A stretch of 64,000 bases of DNA. Source: Agarophyton chilense (taxonomy: Eukaryota; Rhodophyta; Florideophyceae; Gracilariales; Gracilariaceae). The stretch lies in contig JARGXX010000071.1 of NCBI GenBank assembly GCA_030374765.1, forward strand, positions 62,001-126,000. The letters run 5' to 3'. The position numbers were made by a program, and so were the translations under genes. Numbering within the stretch: the stretch's first letter is position 1; each line of letters starts with the position of its first letter. This document shows positions 35,280 to 46,983 of the stretch, piece after piece. The notes below the pieces were generated by a model. The model was given only the letters and a program-made list of their open reading frames with translations. It searched no databases and was not told the origin of the DNA.

Positions 35280-37200
35280 AGAATAGGGTCATGCCATCCG
35301 CCCGATCGAGAAAACGCTGACCTGTTGTTGTGCACATTGGGCGGCCTTCACTGTTCAACATCTTTTAAAGGACGAGGTTAACGCCTTGGAGTCAGTCCCA
35401 TTCATTCAACGCACACAATGGTAAGAAATAGAACGGTATGAGGACAGAAGAGCGCAGATGTTGTGTCAGAAACACTGTTGTTGCGATTGCGTGTATGATG
35501 TTCCAAAAGGTTGAATCGTTTCCAAGGTGAATGTAAAGAGTGGACGCCGCGAATTTTGCATTGATGGGAGAGTTTGTGGGAATCGTTCGCAGCGCGCAGG
35601 GGTTTCCAACACCACGTTGTCCAGACGTACAACAGCAAGCGTGGCTCAACTTTTCTAGTTTTGAAAAGCCACATTTAGGGCCGTTCTCGGAGTTGACGCA
35701 GATGATAAGCAGAAACTGGAAATTCTGTTACAAATAATTGCAAGAATCCACGTTTCTGCTAACATTTCCCGATAATCATCTTGTAGGCAGCCCAAAAGTG
35801 TCCGCCTACAGGACGATGACGACGTTGACATTGGATGGGCTCTCTATTATCAAAACAACACCCTTCGGGCTCTTTCCTTTTCTTTTGCCTCACTGGAAGC
35901 ACAAGCACCTTCCCGCCATGAGCCCGCCCTGTTCCAATGCGCAAAAAACTATGACGATGTCTCTACGCACAGCTGCGTTCAACTAAGCACAGAATCAAAC
36001 AAGTGGGACATTCAATTTGTACAAAACTCAACAACCCCCCCTCTCCTCCCCTTCGCCCTCCTTAAGCCTCTTTAAAAAGCATGCAAAGTACTGACCGAAT
36101 GTTATTTTGATAACCATCAGTGGAAACAGGCCTTCTAAGCACTGAAACTTATCGGAGCTCATAATGCAAGAGTTTAAACAAAAAGTAGAGTCATTGCATA
36201 CAAAATGGTTCAAAGACAAGATTCGCTAAACCAATTGAAGCAATTGATAGCACTTGATTATGAACAATTCAAAGAACTAACCTTTCTGTACCATCTACCC
36301 TCTACCACGGTTAAAATAAGCCGAGCTACAGACAAATCGGAAAAAATACTTTTGGTTCGTGGTGATGTACCAGACCCAGAAAATGGCGAAGTTGTCGTAA
36401 ATTAGCCTTATACAAGAGAAGTGGAACCAAAAATAAGTGCCTCGACGGAAGGACGTCGCCTAGAATTTGAAGCTGTCGAGTACTGTAGAATGTTGCATCT
36501 TTTGGATGACACGAGAATGACCAGTACCAGACAAAATCTAATGAAATGCTTCGATCGAGATCAGCTTGATTAGAAACTTATGGACCGAAGGACCAAGAAC
36601 ATTGCCCCACTTTTTAACGATGCCGATTTCAAGCCACAATTTAGCACCGCTTTGGCCGGTGCTGTTACGCCTAGCGACATTTCTATGATGAACCCCGAAC
36701 TCCGGTCCCACATAAGAGATGATGGTGTGTTAAAAACGAAATGGGCTGAATTCCAAAGCTTTCATGACACTTGCTTATCGCGTTATGAGTCGTCAGAACA
36801 AGGAGATCTGGACGCTTTTGTGACTTATACGGACGGTAAGTCTTATATTATGTACGGTTTTTGTTTCTTTAAGTTACAACGAATCTTACAACCGCTTGCG
36901 ACACGTGCGGTGAATTCGGATGCGCAAAGAGAAGAAGGGGTTGGTGGTGGCGTTGATTCTTCTCGGTTTGGGGGAATTAAATACCGAACGCTTGTAAAGA
37001 AGAGGAATTCTATTCGTGATGACATCAAGTTGCTTGGGAAGGAAAGTATAGTTTCTGCACTACAGGCTCCTGACAGTTTCATCTCCAAGGAGCTGCAGAA
37101 AGCAGAGAGAGATAAAATGAAGTTCAAAGCTGGCATATCTGAAGCGCGTTCTTCGTGTTCAACACTGAATTATACTTCTAAAGCAAAGGTGATGCGGTAG
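35280..37200 (+). pseudogene. Unknown protein, single frame with repeated stops
   Basis: From about 35,280 to a final TAG at 37198-37200 one frame stays protein-like despite about ten stops, among them three TAA between 36,070 and 36,175, and TAG at 36403-36405 and 36571-36573. The last 206 codons (36580-37200) are fully open. Readable parts include RLQDDDDVDIGWALYYQN, LKQLIALDYEQFKELTFLYH, KWAEFQSFHDTCLSRYESS, DLDAFVTYTDGKSYIMYGF and a basic C-terminal KKRNSIRDDIKLLGKES. I recognise no domain. Decay is by nonsense change rather than by frameshift. Confidence 0.45.
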
Positions 37201-37689
37201 CAGGCGTCGAGTGATAAGGTGAAAGCGGCTTTTCGAAGAATGCTGAAGAACCTCATGATCAATCTTGATTCAAGTTAATATGTTTGTGTATGCGCCTTTG
37301 CCGTGCTACGCAGTACGATCGACAGAAGAAGCGCCTTGGGTTTTCCAAGGCTGTGGGAGAGTTCGAAGCCATCACCAGCTGCCCATCATACACGTGCCAT
37401 CGAACGCAACCGTGTTTGTTGTTTGGCGTAAAAGCAGTACTTGTTTGAGCACTCATCACTGTTATTTTCATATTTGACGTCCTGGGTTTGATTAAGGGTG
37501 TTCATCGATGTCTTGGTTTGGGCGTCACACTTTTGTGTCACATCGAACGTTCCAAAGTTTCGTTTGCATACTTGATGGAAATGCAGATGATTTAATGCGA
37601 TGACGTATAGGCAGTTGAAGACTAGTAGATGCCACGCGAAGAATTCACTATTTCGGAAGCAAAAGAGAAGAGTATTGTTGTTTAACATT
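37201..37689. other. No recognisable feature
   Basis: Short frames only on both strands; no repeat or motif seen. Confidence 0.4.
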
Positions 37690-38850
37690 GTACAGTGCTC
37701 TATTCCGTAAATGTACGGACCAGAACTGGATTCGTCAGTATATCGCATTTTCATATTTTAGTGACATGAGGACAAGGAACCTTCTCCTTCAACTTGGTGA
37801 GAGGCCAAGCTCATATTTTACCTGTGGAACAATGCTTACTATATCTCGCAAAGATTCCATTCACGCCGTAACTATATCTTGGCCGTCAATTAGTATCCGA
37901 CCGCTCGAGATACGTAGAGGCGAGTAAAAAGTACTGTTACTGTTCTCTTTTCGGAACGGCTCGTACCTACCAAGGCTAGCCTCTTTCCCGACGAACACCG
38001 AAAGCTCAAACGGCCCAGTGCATGATTTCTGTGATTACACGAAAGCCCGCTGACATCGGTTCGAGTCACCACACGTGCTTTCCTGGTCACCCTCAAGACT
38101 CATCTGATTCTGGATGCATAAAAGCCACAATATCCAACTCGTTCTCTCCCCCTTGAATATCAATATCAATCGCATTTGGTGATTCGGTGATAATTTGTGG
38201 TCGTTTAAGTACGTCCATTACGTTCTGCATGTCAATAAAGCTCTGTTTCACTTCGCGATACTGCCATCCAAGAAAGTTAAAAGAAACGTGTAGTTGTTGC
38301 AGCATAGTGGAAAGCATTACGAACCAACCAATTTTTTGCCACTCATTGTTCATGACCAAATTTTCGTACTGCACCAGTGCTTTATCTTATCTGTTCAATT
38401 CGAAGTCTCGGTTGTCGAATTCTTTAACAGCTTCCACATGGATCAGAGAGTCAGGAAGCTTTAACGACGCATCATTCTTCACGATGCTCATTTCCATTCT
38501 TAGTTTTGCCAAGTTTGTCGTTGACTTGTAGAGTACACTATATAAACGCCAAGAATGTCCCCATGAGAACAATTACGTACCAGGCTGACAGGCGTATGGA
38601 AAGAACGCCAAAGACCAACAGCAATTAAAACAAGCTTGGCCTGAAAGCTAAGAAAAGACCGGAAATATGGAAAATACCCTCCTGTTATCTCTGCCAACGA
38701 CAGGCGTCACGCCCCCAGTCTGAAAGATATTGTGAAGAACCATTTTCAGAGGTTGAATATGGGAAAATGATGTAGCTGTGATACTTTTTCCTAAAAGCTG
38801 ACGCCTTTGAAAAGACGCAACTACTCATTTCGTCGGGAACAGAAGCTAAA
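37690..38850 (-). pseudogene. ATM1/ABCB7-like half ABC transporter, decayed
   Basis: The minus strand carries the second half of an ATM1-type transmembrane domain: DSLIHVEAVKEFDNRDFELNR, a TAA, DKALVQYEN, then LHVSFNFLGWQYREVKQSFIDM and QNVMDVLKRPQI. After a frameshift the nucleotide-binding domain begins: SSGKRLALVGTSRSEKRTV, a P-loop in which the GSGKS core is mutated. GRILIDGQDIVTA-MESLRDIVSIVPQ (Q-loop) follows, with a TGA inside. The rest of the ATPase (signature, Walker B) is gone. ATM1/ABCB7 exports glutathione-linked sulfur compounds from mitochondria for cytosolic Fe-S assembly. The wording is diagnostic of that subfamily. The membrane part upstream of 38,600 is only weakly readable. 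Confidence 0.75.
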
Positions 38851-39091
38851 ACATGAGCAGTCTCGTGAAGTAGAATCACAGACAATGTGTAGCGAAATGT
38901 CCCTGAAGTGGCTTTTGCAGATTGAAATATGAGATTCTCGTCCCCCAGTGATTAACATTAGCTCCCTGATGTGGTATACCAGTCGCACGTGAGTTACCGA
39001 CGGCGTTAATTTGCCGTCTCGAGAACTCAAAAGGATCGTAAAAGAACACACTGAGCGTTTACGGAGCGGTTTCAGGCGATTTTCACGAGTC

Positions 39092-39978
39092 TGAAGGACA
39101 ATGCCCTTCAAGGGGGTTTCTTGGCAGGACTTAGAAGTTTCGCTGGCTTGAGGAATAGCTTGGGCTATGACAAGCTATACCGCTATTGCGTGCTGACGGC
39201 CGGTTAAGACCGGAAGTGAACACGAGTGGAACACGTGGACTGCACGGATGCCAACGCTCGAGTACGAGGCGTGCTACACGTGGCCCGGATTCTACCTAAT
39301 GGTTAGTATTATTTAGTATTTTTTAGAATTTATTTGGCTACGCTATCGCTATTTAGTGTCTATTTTTCGGGCGCGCGCCCACTGTCAGGGGCCGCGCGCC
39401 ACACTACTTAGAAGATTGAGCACTGCTCCCCAGTAAACACCCTCTTGGGAGATCCAAGGAGGGAGTCTTGGCTCTGAAATTTTCGCCTTCGGCGCGTCTT
39501 CACTGCATACTGCGTGAGCGCCCGTGGTACGTTAGTTCATCCACCCCTCTGTCGACCAGAGTGCTACCACCACCGTGGGTTCATATTTAATCGCCGACAC
39601 TTGTCGTAGTCTCGCTTCTGTATAGGGTTTCGCCCCCGTTTTCCTCTTGTTCTTCTTTTTGGCTCTCGTGAGTGGCCGCACCACTCACCTCGCTCGACCA
39701 ACTCATACGAGTGTTTCCTCCCTCCTTTTCCGACAATCGCCGTGGTACCGCTCCGCATAGGATTGGTCACACCGCGGATTGTGCCGTGCTCACCTAAACA
39801 CTCTAGGTATATCCCGCCAGACTGGCCTCGGTCTTACACCCGACTCCGTCGTGCCTTTCCAGAGTGGCTCTGTTTCTGTGCTCCGCTGGGACGCGTCTCC
39901 TCCGCCTGAGGCGTGTCTCTCAAGAGGGAAAGACCCCGAACATCTTCGTGGTATCTCCGATCAAAGCGTTGTCCTACA
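39092..39978 (+). repeat. 5' LTR of element D
   Basis: An 887-bp LTR running TGAAGGACAATGCCC to GTTGTCCTACA. It aligns with the split 3' LTR over its whole length. A TATTTAA stretch at about 39584-39590 is a possible TATA box. Confidence 0.9.
39232..39282. promoter_or_regulatory. Pair of G-boxes in LTR D
   Basis: CACGTG at 39232-39237 and 39277-39282 lies about 140 and 185 bases from the LTR start, in U3. In the 3' LTR the first has become GCGTG and the second is intact (49067-49072). Offsets are close to those in LTR A and LTR E. Confidence 0.5.
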
Positions 39979-39981
39979 AAC

Positions 39982-40001
39982 TGGTCTCCTGACTTAGAAG
40001 T
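39982..40001 (+). other. Primer-binding site of element D
   Basis: TGGTCTCCTGACTTA after a three-base spacer; one mismatch to the site in C and E. Confidence 0.65.
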
Positions 40002-40128
40002 TTGAGTCGGGCACACTCAGTCACGCTTAATCGGAAAGAGGACTAACAAATTGAGATTGATCTCAGTTGCCCTCTTTGAGGAAGTTTCTTGGCCCCACTA
40101 GCTGATCGGGTTTGGATACTCACGTGTA

Positions 40129-42315
40129 ATGGACTCTGATCTCATGTCGTCCAAAGACCGTCCGAGGACGCGGAGTCAAACCGGTGCACCGGAACCCTCG
40201 AAACCATCCCGTATCCCGGTCCGTTCACGGTCTCATACCGGTGGATCGACAGGTGTGCCAGGTGGAAGGACCTCGAGACCTCCTGTCTCTGATTCGACAC
40301 CCCCAGCAAGTGGAGCAGGACCGGCGTCTGCCGCCGCCCTGATGCTCTCCCCTGCTAGGGATGTCACCCTCCATCCCAGCCTTGCAGCTGTGGAAGAGCA
40401 ACTCCGCTCTATGCGGGAAGCTCAAGTCATCCTTGCAGAGGAGTTTGATTCCCTTCGCAAGAAGGTAAGTGACACTGCTACGCAGGATTTTTCTGAGGAC
40501 CTCCGTGTCCTCCGTGCGAATGTGAACTCGATTCTAGAGTCCCTTGGTGGACCCTCGGCCTTTGTCAAGGACGTTGCGGACACGTTCTCTCGCGTCCGAA
40601 GCCTTCTCGAGACGTTGGAACAAACCCTAATGTCGGGGGATGATCCGGCCGAGCCGGTTGCAGTATCCCACAAGGGAAGAAAGGAAGAGAACCGCCAGGC
40701 TCGAAAGAAGCGAAGGAACACGGATCCCGAACCGTCAGACTCCTCATCCTCGGAGTCCGACTCTTCCGATTCATCGGTGGAAGTAGCTCGCCGTGAGCGT
40801 TCCTCACGCTCTAAGCGGTCAACAGCCACCCATGGTGTGATCCGCGCCCGCACGAAGGGAAAGAAGCAAACAGGTTTGAAGGAGCTGAAACCGACCAATT
40901 CGCTCTTTAAGAAGCTCTTATCATACCGGTACTACCGTTTGGAGGACTCCTCTTTGGATCGTACACCCCGTGGTACGGGAAGAGTGAAGGACTGCATTAA
41001 GCGAATGCAGCTCTCACTTCGCAACCAGTTGTTTTCTGGAGAAGACCCAACATTGGTGTTGGATTTCTTGGCACGCTTTGTCGCGGAAGCTGACATCCTT
41101 GGAATTAACGAGGGACAGGCCTTCTTTGCTTTACCGTACTTTTTACGTGGGCTTGCAGAAGACCAGTATCACTTTGTCAGAGGTACATCACGCGCGTCCG
41201 AAGGAGGGGTAACCTGCTGGCCTGAAGCAGTTCAGTACCTCCTGAGGTCGTATGATACTAACTCCGCCATTCAGCAGGCGATACGCGCCCTGCGGGACAC
41301 TTGCCAACATCCAGGCGAGTCGGAAACCGATTATTCGTCGCGCCTCAACAAATCCTTCCACCGCTGTGGCAATGTTTACCCCGCTGAAGAGCGTAGTACC
41401 ATGTTTGTCGATGGTTTGGACCCGGCCATCCGGACTCTTGTTGCTCGACGTCGAGAAGATAGACCTAAAGCCACGTATTTGGAACTAGTGCAGTTCGCTC
41501 GCGCAAAAAGTGAAGCCCTGCGCGCACGCACTCCTGGCTCCAGGGTTAGGTCCGCAAAAGCGTTGATGTTACAACCGGGTACCCTGTCAGCTTCGATGAT
41601 CGACGAACAGGCCTCTCGAAGGGATTATGATAACGTGCAGCTAGCCCATAGCGACGTTAATTCCATCCCGACAACAGAGTTACCCTCAACCTTGGACGAA
41701 TCACAATACGTGATTGAGGATGACACGCTACTCTATGCGAATAACGGTCGCGTCCCTGCGCCACGCGTCCCACACGAGAGTAGTATTGTCCACTTTTCGC
41801 GTCCTGGCTGGAGAGATACCCGCCCCGCGGTGAAGGTCGCCGAGCTTCGCCATCCAACACCGGCTTCTGTTCTGATTTGTCATCTCTGCTACAAACCAGG
41901 CCATACTTCTCCACAATGTGTGTTGTCCCTCCGAGAATGGGCACAAGTCGTAGTCAATTACCAGGCCCTTTCCCTGGAGGACAAAGCAACTGTTCCGATT
42001 GCATCGTATATCCGTGCTCGAACGGATGTTCCACGTCACGTGTCGCTTCCCCGAGCTCGGGTGGTACCTGCCCCGGAATCCCGTGTCACCGACGTGGTCG
42101 ATCACCCCACCGCTTCTGCGGAACCTTCTGGACCTGATGCCCCGGCTTTGCCTGCTCAACGTCCTGAGCAGCCGCCTCCGGCGGAGCAGGCCCAAAAAAA
42201 AAGTGGGAGTCTCCTCTCAAGGAGGGGCGCCCTCAGAGTCGAGGTCGACGGCGCACGAGGCGTCCAAGCCTCGCTCCCCGGTCAAAATCCTTTCAAGGAA
42301 AGAGGCCGTCAATGA
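40129..42315 (+). CDS. Gag protein of element D, intact frame
   Basis: The 728-codon frame is uninterrupted. It has a basic, Ser/Pro-rich N-terminus, a coiled-coil-like segment (about residues 80-170, with EEQLRSMREAQVILAEEFDSL), an acidic Ser/Asp/Glu tract followed by a basic patch (about 200-245), and a Gag core (about 255-470) with SYRYYRLEDSS and ALPYFLRGLAEDQ. A CCHC zinc knuckle CHLCYKPGHTSPQC lies near residue 585. The knuckle binds genomic RNA and the core should build the particle. Pol is in the +1 frame relative to Gag and overlaps its 3' end; a run of nine A lies at 42194-42202 in the overlap. E encodes the same protein but with stops. Confidence 0.85.
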   Translation: MDSDLMSSKDRPRTRSQTGAPEPSKPSRIPVRSRSHTGGSTGVPGGRTSRPPVSDSTPPASGAGPASAAALMLSPARDVTLHPSLAAVEEQLRSMREAQVILAEEFDSLRKKVSDTATQDFSEDLRVLRANVNSILESLGGPSAFVKDVADTFSRVRSLLETLEQTLMSGDDPAEPVAVSHKGRKEENRQARKKRRNTDPEPSDSSSSESDSSDSSVEVARRERSSRSKRSTATHGVIRARTKGKKQTGLKELKPTNSLFKKLLSYRYYRLEDSSLDRTPRGTGRVKDCIKRMQLSLRNQLFSGEDPTLVLDFLARFVAEADILGINEGQAFFALPYFLRGLAEDQYHFVRGTSRASEGGVTCWPEAVQYLLRSYDTNSAIQQAIRALRDTCQHPGESETDYSSRLNKSFHRCGNVYPAEERSTMFVDGLDPAIRTLVARRREDRPKATYLELVQFARAKSEALRARTPGSRVRSAKALMLQPGTLSASMIDEQASRRDYDNVQLAHSDVNSIPTTELPSTLDESQYVIEDDTLLYANNGRVPAPRVPHESSIVHFSRPGWRDTRPAVKVAELRHPTPASVLICHLCYKPGHTSPQCVLSLREWAQVVVNYQALSLEDKATVPIASYIRARTDVPRHVSLPRARVVPAPESRVTDVVDHPTASAEPSGPDAPALPAQRPEQPPPAEQAQKKSGSLLSRRGALRVEVDGARGVQASLPGQNPFKERGRQ

Positions 42316-45300
42316 AGTGAACTCGGAACACTTTAGTGTTCTGCGTCGTCCGTGGAAACGTGTTTCCTATAACCGGTTCCCGGATAGAGTTCTGGTGATG
42401 GCCAAGAGAAACTACAAGGTCTATGCTGACCTTGGCCTTTCACCCCAGTTTATGGTGCGACACCTTACCGTCTTAGACACCGGTGCCGGTCCGATCTTTG
42501 TCGTGGAGGAAGTGTTACCGCCTGCTTTGCAGTCTATGATCCGCCGCGACCACGTCCCGGAGGTCGTTGACGCGAATAACAAACCGTTGGATGCGGTGGG
42601 GTTCATAGAACTGGTAGTCCGCGTTGGCGCTCGCCTGGTGAAACTTGACTTCGTCGTATGTCGGAAACTAGCCGCCCCAGTCAACTTGGGTTGCGAATTT
42701 TGCGACCGCTTCGTCGAAGCGATCTTCCCCCGCAAACGGCGTGTCGAGATGGAGGATGGATCGTCCACTCCAATCGTTCGTCGTCCGCTTAGGCGTGCCA
42801 CGAAGAAGCACGTCCCACTACCGGCAGCACAGGAACCTGGACCGGATAAACGTGAATATAATAAGCTCCGCGTCGCAGTGTCGTTGTGCGTCCCGCCTGA
42901 GTCCTAAATGATAGTGAAAGTAACCTCCCGTCAACATGGACTCCGGGTCTTGCAACAATTGTCGTCACTGTATGACAGACACAGCCTCGCAATTGCGAAT
43001 GGAATCGTCCATGTGCAGCCAAACAAACCGTTTCACGTGCTGATCTCCAATCTAGACACTGTACCCCAGTATCTGGTGAAGAACCAAGTGATAGGGTCCG
43101 TTATGCCGCACCCCATCGCTATGGTGCCGACAAAGCTGACCGCAGCTGACGTTCTCGAACTCGTTCACTCTAAGGAAGGGGACAGTACGGAACCCGTTTC
43201 ATCACCGGTACCCGGGGTTCAACCTGTGACATCAGGGACGCAGCCCGTTTCAACGAGTGGTGACCGCCTCGATCCAGTCCAAGAACTCGAAGACCAGGAT
43301 CTCAGCCACGTCCCGGAGTCATACGGCCATCGATTTCGAGAACTGTTGAGGGACTTCACCACTATATGGGAGAGCTCCCTTGGTGAGATTGCCATTATGG
43401 AACACCGGATTGATTTGCTACCGGACACCCGACCCATCTCTCAGCACCCATACCGTGCCGGACCCGCCGCACGCGCGGAGGAAAAGGCGCAAATGGATAA
43501 AATGCTTCGAGCAGGAGTAATTGAACCGCCTCAGTCGCCGTGGGCTTCTCCAGTAGTTCTGGCTCCAAAGCAGGGTGGTTTCTGGAAGATTTGCGTCGAC
43601 TACCGTCGGTTGAATGACGTCACCGTCAAGGACGTGTATCCAATCCCAATAATGAACGAGTTTATTGACTCGCTGGGCACCGCTACCGTCTTTACAACCC
43701 TCGAAGCCAATTGGGGATACAGGCAAGGTCCGGTAAGGAAGCAAGAACAGGATAAAACCGCTTTCGCGTGTTACTCCTGTCTCTACCGTTTCAAACGGAT
43801 GCCTTTTGGTCTTACCAACGCCCCCGCTACTTTCCAGCGAGTTATCGACATCCTAATGGCCCGCTTCAAATGGCGTACCTGCCTGATCTACCTGGATGAC
43901 ATAATCGTCTTTTCAGATAATCTGGACAAACACCTCACTCATGTGAAGGATATCATGACCACGCTACCAGATGCGGGGATCACTCTTAAGTTGAAGAAAT
44001 GTGACTTCTTCACAAACACCGTGAAGTATCTCGGCCATGTTATCCGTCCAGGACGTGTTACAATCGAGGAGACTCGTATTGAGTCACTCAAAAAGGCTAA
44101 AGAACAACGGACGCAAACCGAGCTTCGTTTCTTTCTGGGACTCGCAAACGTCTACCGACGATTCATCCCACACTTTGCGGACAAGGCTGCACCGTTAAAC
44201 GCGCTTTTGCGGAAAGGCCAACCACCAAAACTGGACCCCTTAACCCCCGTTCAAACGGAATCTTTTAACTCTCTTAAGGATTCTGTAGTCTCCGCCCCGA
44301 TCCTCTCGTTGCCCAAGCCTGGAAGGCCCTTCACCGTAGATACGGACGCCAGCGACTACCAAGGAGGTTGTGCACTGTTTCAACCTGCACAAAATAGGGA
44401 AAGACGCCCCGTAGGGTACTGGTCCCGGTCGCTAAACGTCCACGAGAAAAATTACTCCGTCTCGGAGAAGGAATGCCTTGCAGTAGTGTTAACAATACAA
44501 ACGTTGCGCCCCTATCTCATGGGTAATCATTTCACTGTTTTTACGGACCACGCATCACTTCGATTGCTACTCTCCATCTCGGAGCCTTCAGGCCGCTTGA
44601 TGCGTTGGCATCTCCGTCTAGCAGAATTTGACTTTGACGTGCAGTACCGAAAAGGATCGTGCGACTCCCAAGCCGATGCTCTCTCCCACCTGGTCACTAC
44701 TGGCAAAGCACTACCCGTCAAAGATGATGAAATACCCTGCTTTGCAGTGAATGGCGACGACGCTACCATCGAGGACGAGGAATGAGACACGGACTCTTCA
44801 GATTCCGAATCCGAATTGGACGACTTTCTTCTCTCGGAAGATTCCCAGAAACCCTTACCAGGGAACTTCGTGCCTATTACTCCAGAGGAGTTGATACGGG
44901 AGCAATACGCTGACCCGTTCTGCGCGAAGGTCGGCGCTCAACTCAATGGAGGAGGTACTCTCCCCTTTCCGGTGAATGACGCCGGATACCTTGTACGGAG
45001 CGTCGGATCGCACCCACAAATCGTGGAACCACATAATCTCCAGTCGAGAGTATTGCGGTTGTCGCACTACTCTAAACTGAAAGGCCACGTCGGGGGACGG
45101 AAACTTTACATCACCCCACGCCGTAATTTCTACTGGCCTGCCATGGCAGTGGACTGCTACGCAACGGTGCGGTTTTGTACCGATTGCGCTCGGAACCGTG
45201 TCAAACTCCAACGTCATGCGACGATGTTGAAGCTGTTTCCAGCTCGCGCTCCATTGGAGTTTGTGGCCATCGATATACTCGGTCCCTTCCTTACCACTAA

Positions 45301-46177
45301 GCGGAATTACAAGTTCTTACTCGTAATTACGGATCGCTTCTCCAAGCTGGTCCGGACCGTACCGTTACGGAAGATCTCCGCTATGAGCGTGGCTCAAGCC
45401 TTCGTCCTACACTGGGTCTTCGTCTACGGCCCACCGGTGAACCTCCTCTCCGATAACGGGAGACAGTTCGCTTCTCGTTTCTTCGAGGATGTGTGTCGCA
45501 TCTTGGACATTAAGAACCTGTTCACGACCACTTACCACCCCCAAACTAATGGGCAGGCCGAACGGTTGAACCGGACATTACTTGCGACACTCCGTTCATA
45601 CGTTGCAGACCACCCCAAAGATTGGGACTTGTTCACTGATGCGCTCACCTTTGCGTACAATACGCATGTGCACAGGACAACTGTATTAACGCCCTTCGAG
45701 CTGGTACTGTCCCGTACCCCACCGCCCGTGGCGCTGGAACCACAGCCCACGCTGGATACCTTTCCGTCACCGACTGCTTACCGCGAAGCGTGGAAAACTT
45801 GGCTCACGAAGCTCGTTCCCGCCGCACGGCGTTCAATGGGCCGATTCCAGGCCGCTGACAAGCGTGTCTTTGATACCAAAGCCCCTCGCTCGCCGCCACG
45901 TCTCGCCCCCGACGGTTATGTGTTCATCCGCAAGGAGTATTGGAATCCAGAGAAGGAGAAACGCCACAAGCTGTCACCCGTTGCCAACGGCCCCTTTCCG
46001 GTTATTTCGGTGGCTTCCGACACTGTCGTTGTTGACCTCGCTGGTAATTACGAACGCATCTCCTGCGCTCGCGTGGTATCGGCTCCTCTGCCGTTAACAT
46101 CCCAACCTACTGGTGTGACTGCTCCCGTTGAAACGGATTCATCGACCCCCTTACCCCAGGTCCACCCGCGGCCCTAA
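42190..46177 (+). pseudogene. Pol of element D, two stops in one frame
   Basis: Protease (LDTGAGP, Asp codon 42476-42478), RT, RNase H and integrase lie in one frame, broken by TAA at 42905-42907 (E has Gln at this place) and TGA at 44783-44785. The RT palm has YLDD (43889-43900), but motif A reads FTTLEANWGY, so the first catalytic Asp is Glu. E and C keep Asp. RNase H has DTDASD and QADALSH. Integrase has the H-H-C-C finger, VAIDILGP, LSDNGRQF and GQAERLNR, followed by a GPF-type module (NGPFPVISV) up to a TAA at 46175-46177. The enzyme is therefore dead twice over. It is closely related to E along its length. Confidence 0.85.
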
Positions 46178-46246
46178 GCGTTACCACACCCATCTCGGGG
46201 TTTTTCTGACCTTCCGCTACCCGCGGCGCCCAACCTGAAATGAATC

Positions 46247-46760
46247 GTGTCGCGCATTCGTCGCTCCTCCCCAGTCCACCCGACGGACACCAACTCCGGT
46301 GCATCGTCTAAGGAGGGGGAGGCGCCCGACAGCCGTCGTAATCCGGTCGATACCGTCGCTGGAAACGCCGCACCGTCGCGTGTCATTCTTCGCCCATCAG
46401 GGGTACCTGATACCGACATCCTGCACGACTCGACGCAGACGCTATCCAAGCCTCAGAACGCAGCTGCGGACAACGCCACAAACACTCGCCGAGGTGTTAC
46501 CACACGTGCAAAACGGAATGCAAATGCGCTCGGCGCACCGCAGCCTGATACAGTACGAGTGGACGACGCCCCGCCAAGTACCCCGCACAGGGAGGCGGAT
46601 ACATCCACGGCGCCGACGCCGGACACCCAGCCATTGGAAACCTCACGTGACTACACGAATGGGATTCAGACGAACCGATAGAGCACTTACCTCGGTCAAA
46701 GGTGGTACAGTATCATCGTCGTACTGTCACGGCTTTGCCGGCTACCATAGACGGAGCCCA
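46247..46760 (+). pseudogene. C-terminal linker and chromodomain remnant of element D
   Basis: After the pol stop, a Pro/Ser/Thr-rich frame runs to 46681. In another frame EWDSDEPIEHLPRSKVVQYHRR (about 46660-46730) matches the last half of the E chromodomain. The first half with the aromatic cage is not recognisable, so this targeting module is lost through an indel. Confidence 0.6.
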
Positions 46761-46983
46761 AGTGGGATAAGAAGACACCCGATGGGGATAAAGGAACAGA
46801 AGATCTGGATAAGGACTCTTGGAAGAAGGACAAGATGCACAGAAGACCTGGAGAAGGACACTCAGAAGAAGTGGAAGAGAAGAAAGAAAACAAATAGGTC
46901 ATAGACGGAAGCAGTTTACTATTTTCGAAGTTTCTGTACACACTACCGCACAGCGGGACATACTAACCAAAGATCAAAAGGGA

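Noticed and set aside
40225-40898. Minus-strand frames opposite the D Gag
   Set aside because: Arginine/serine-rich shadows of the 728-codon Gag frame.
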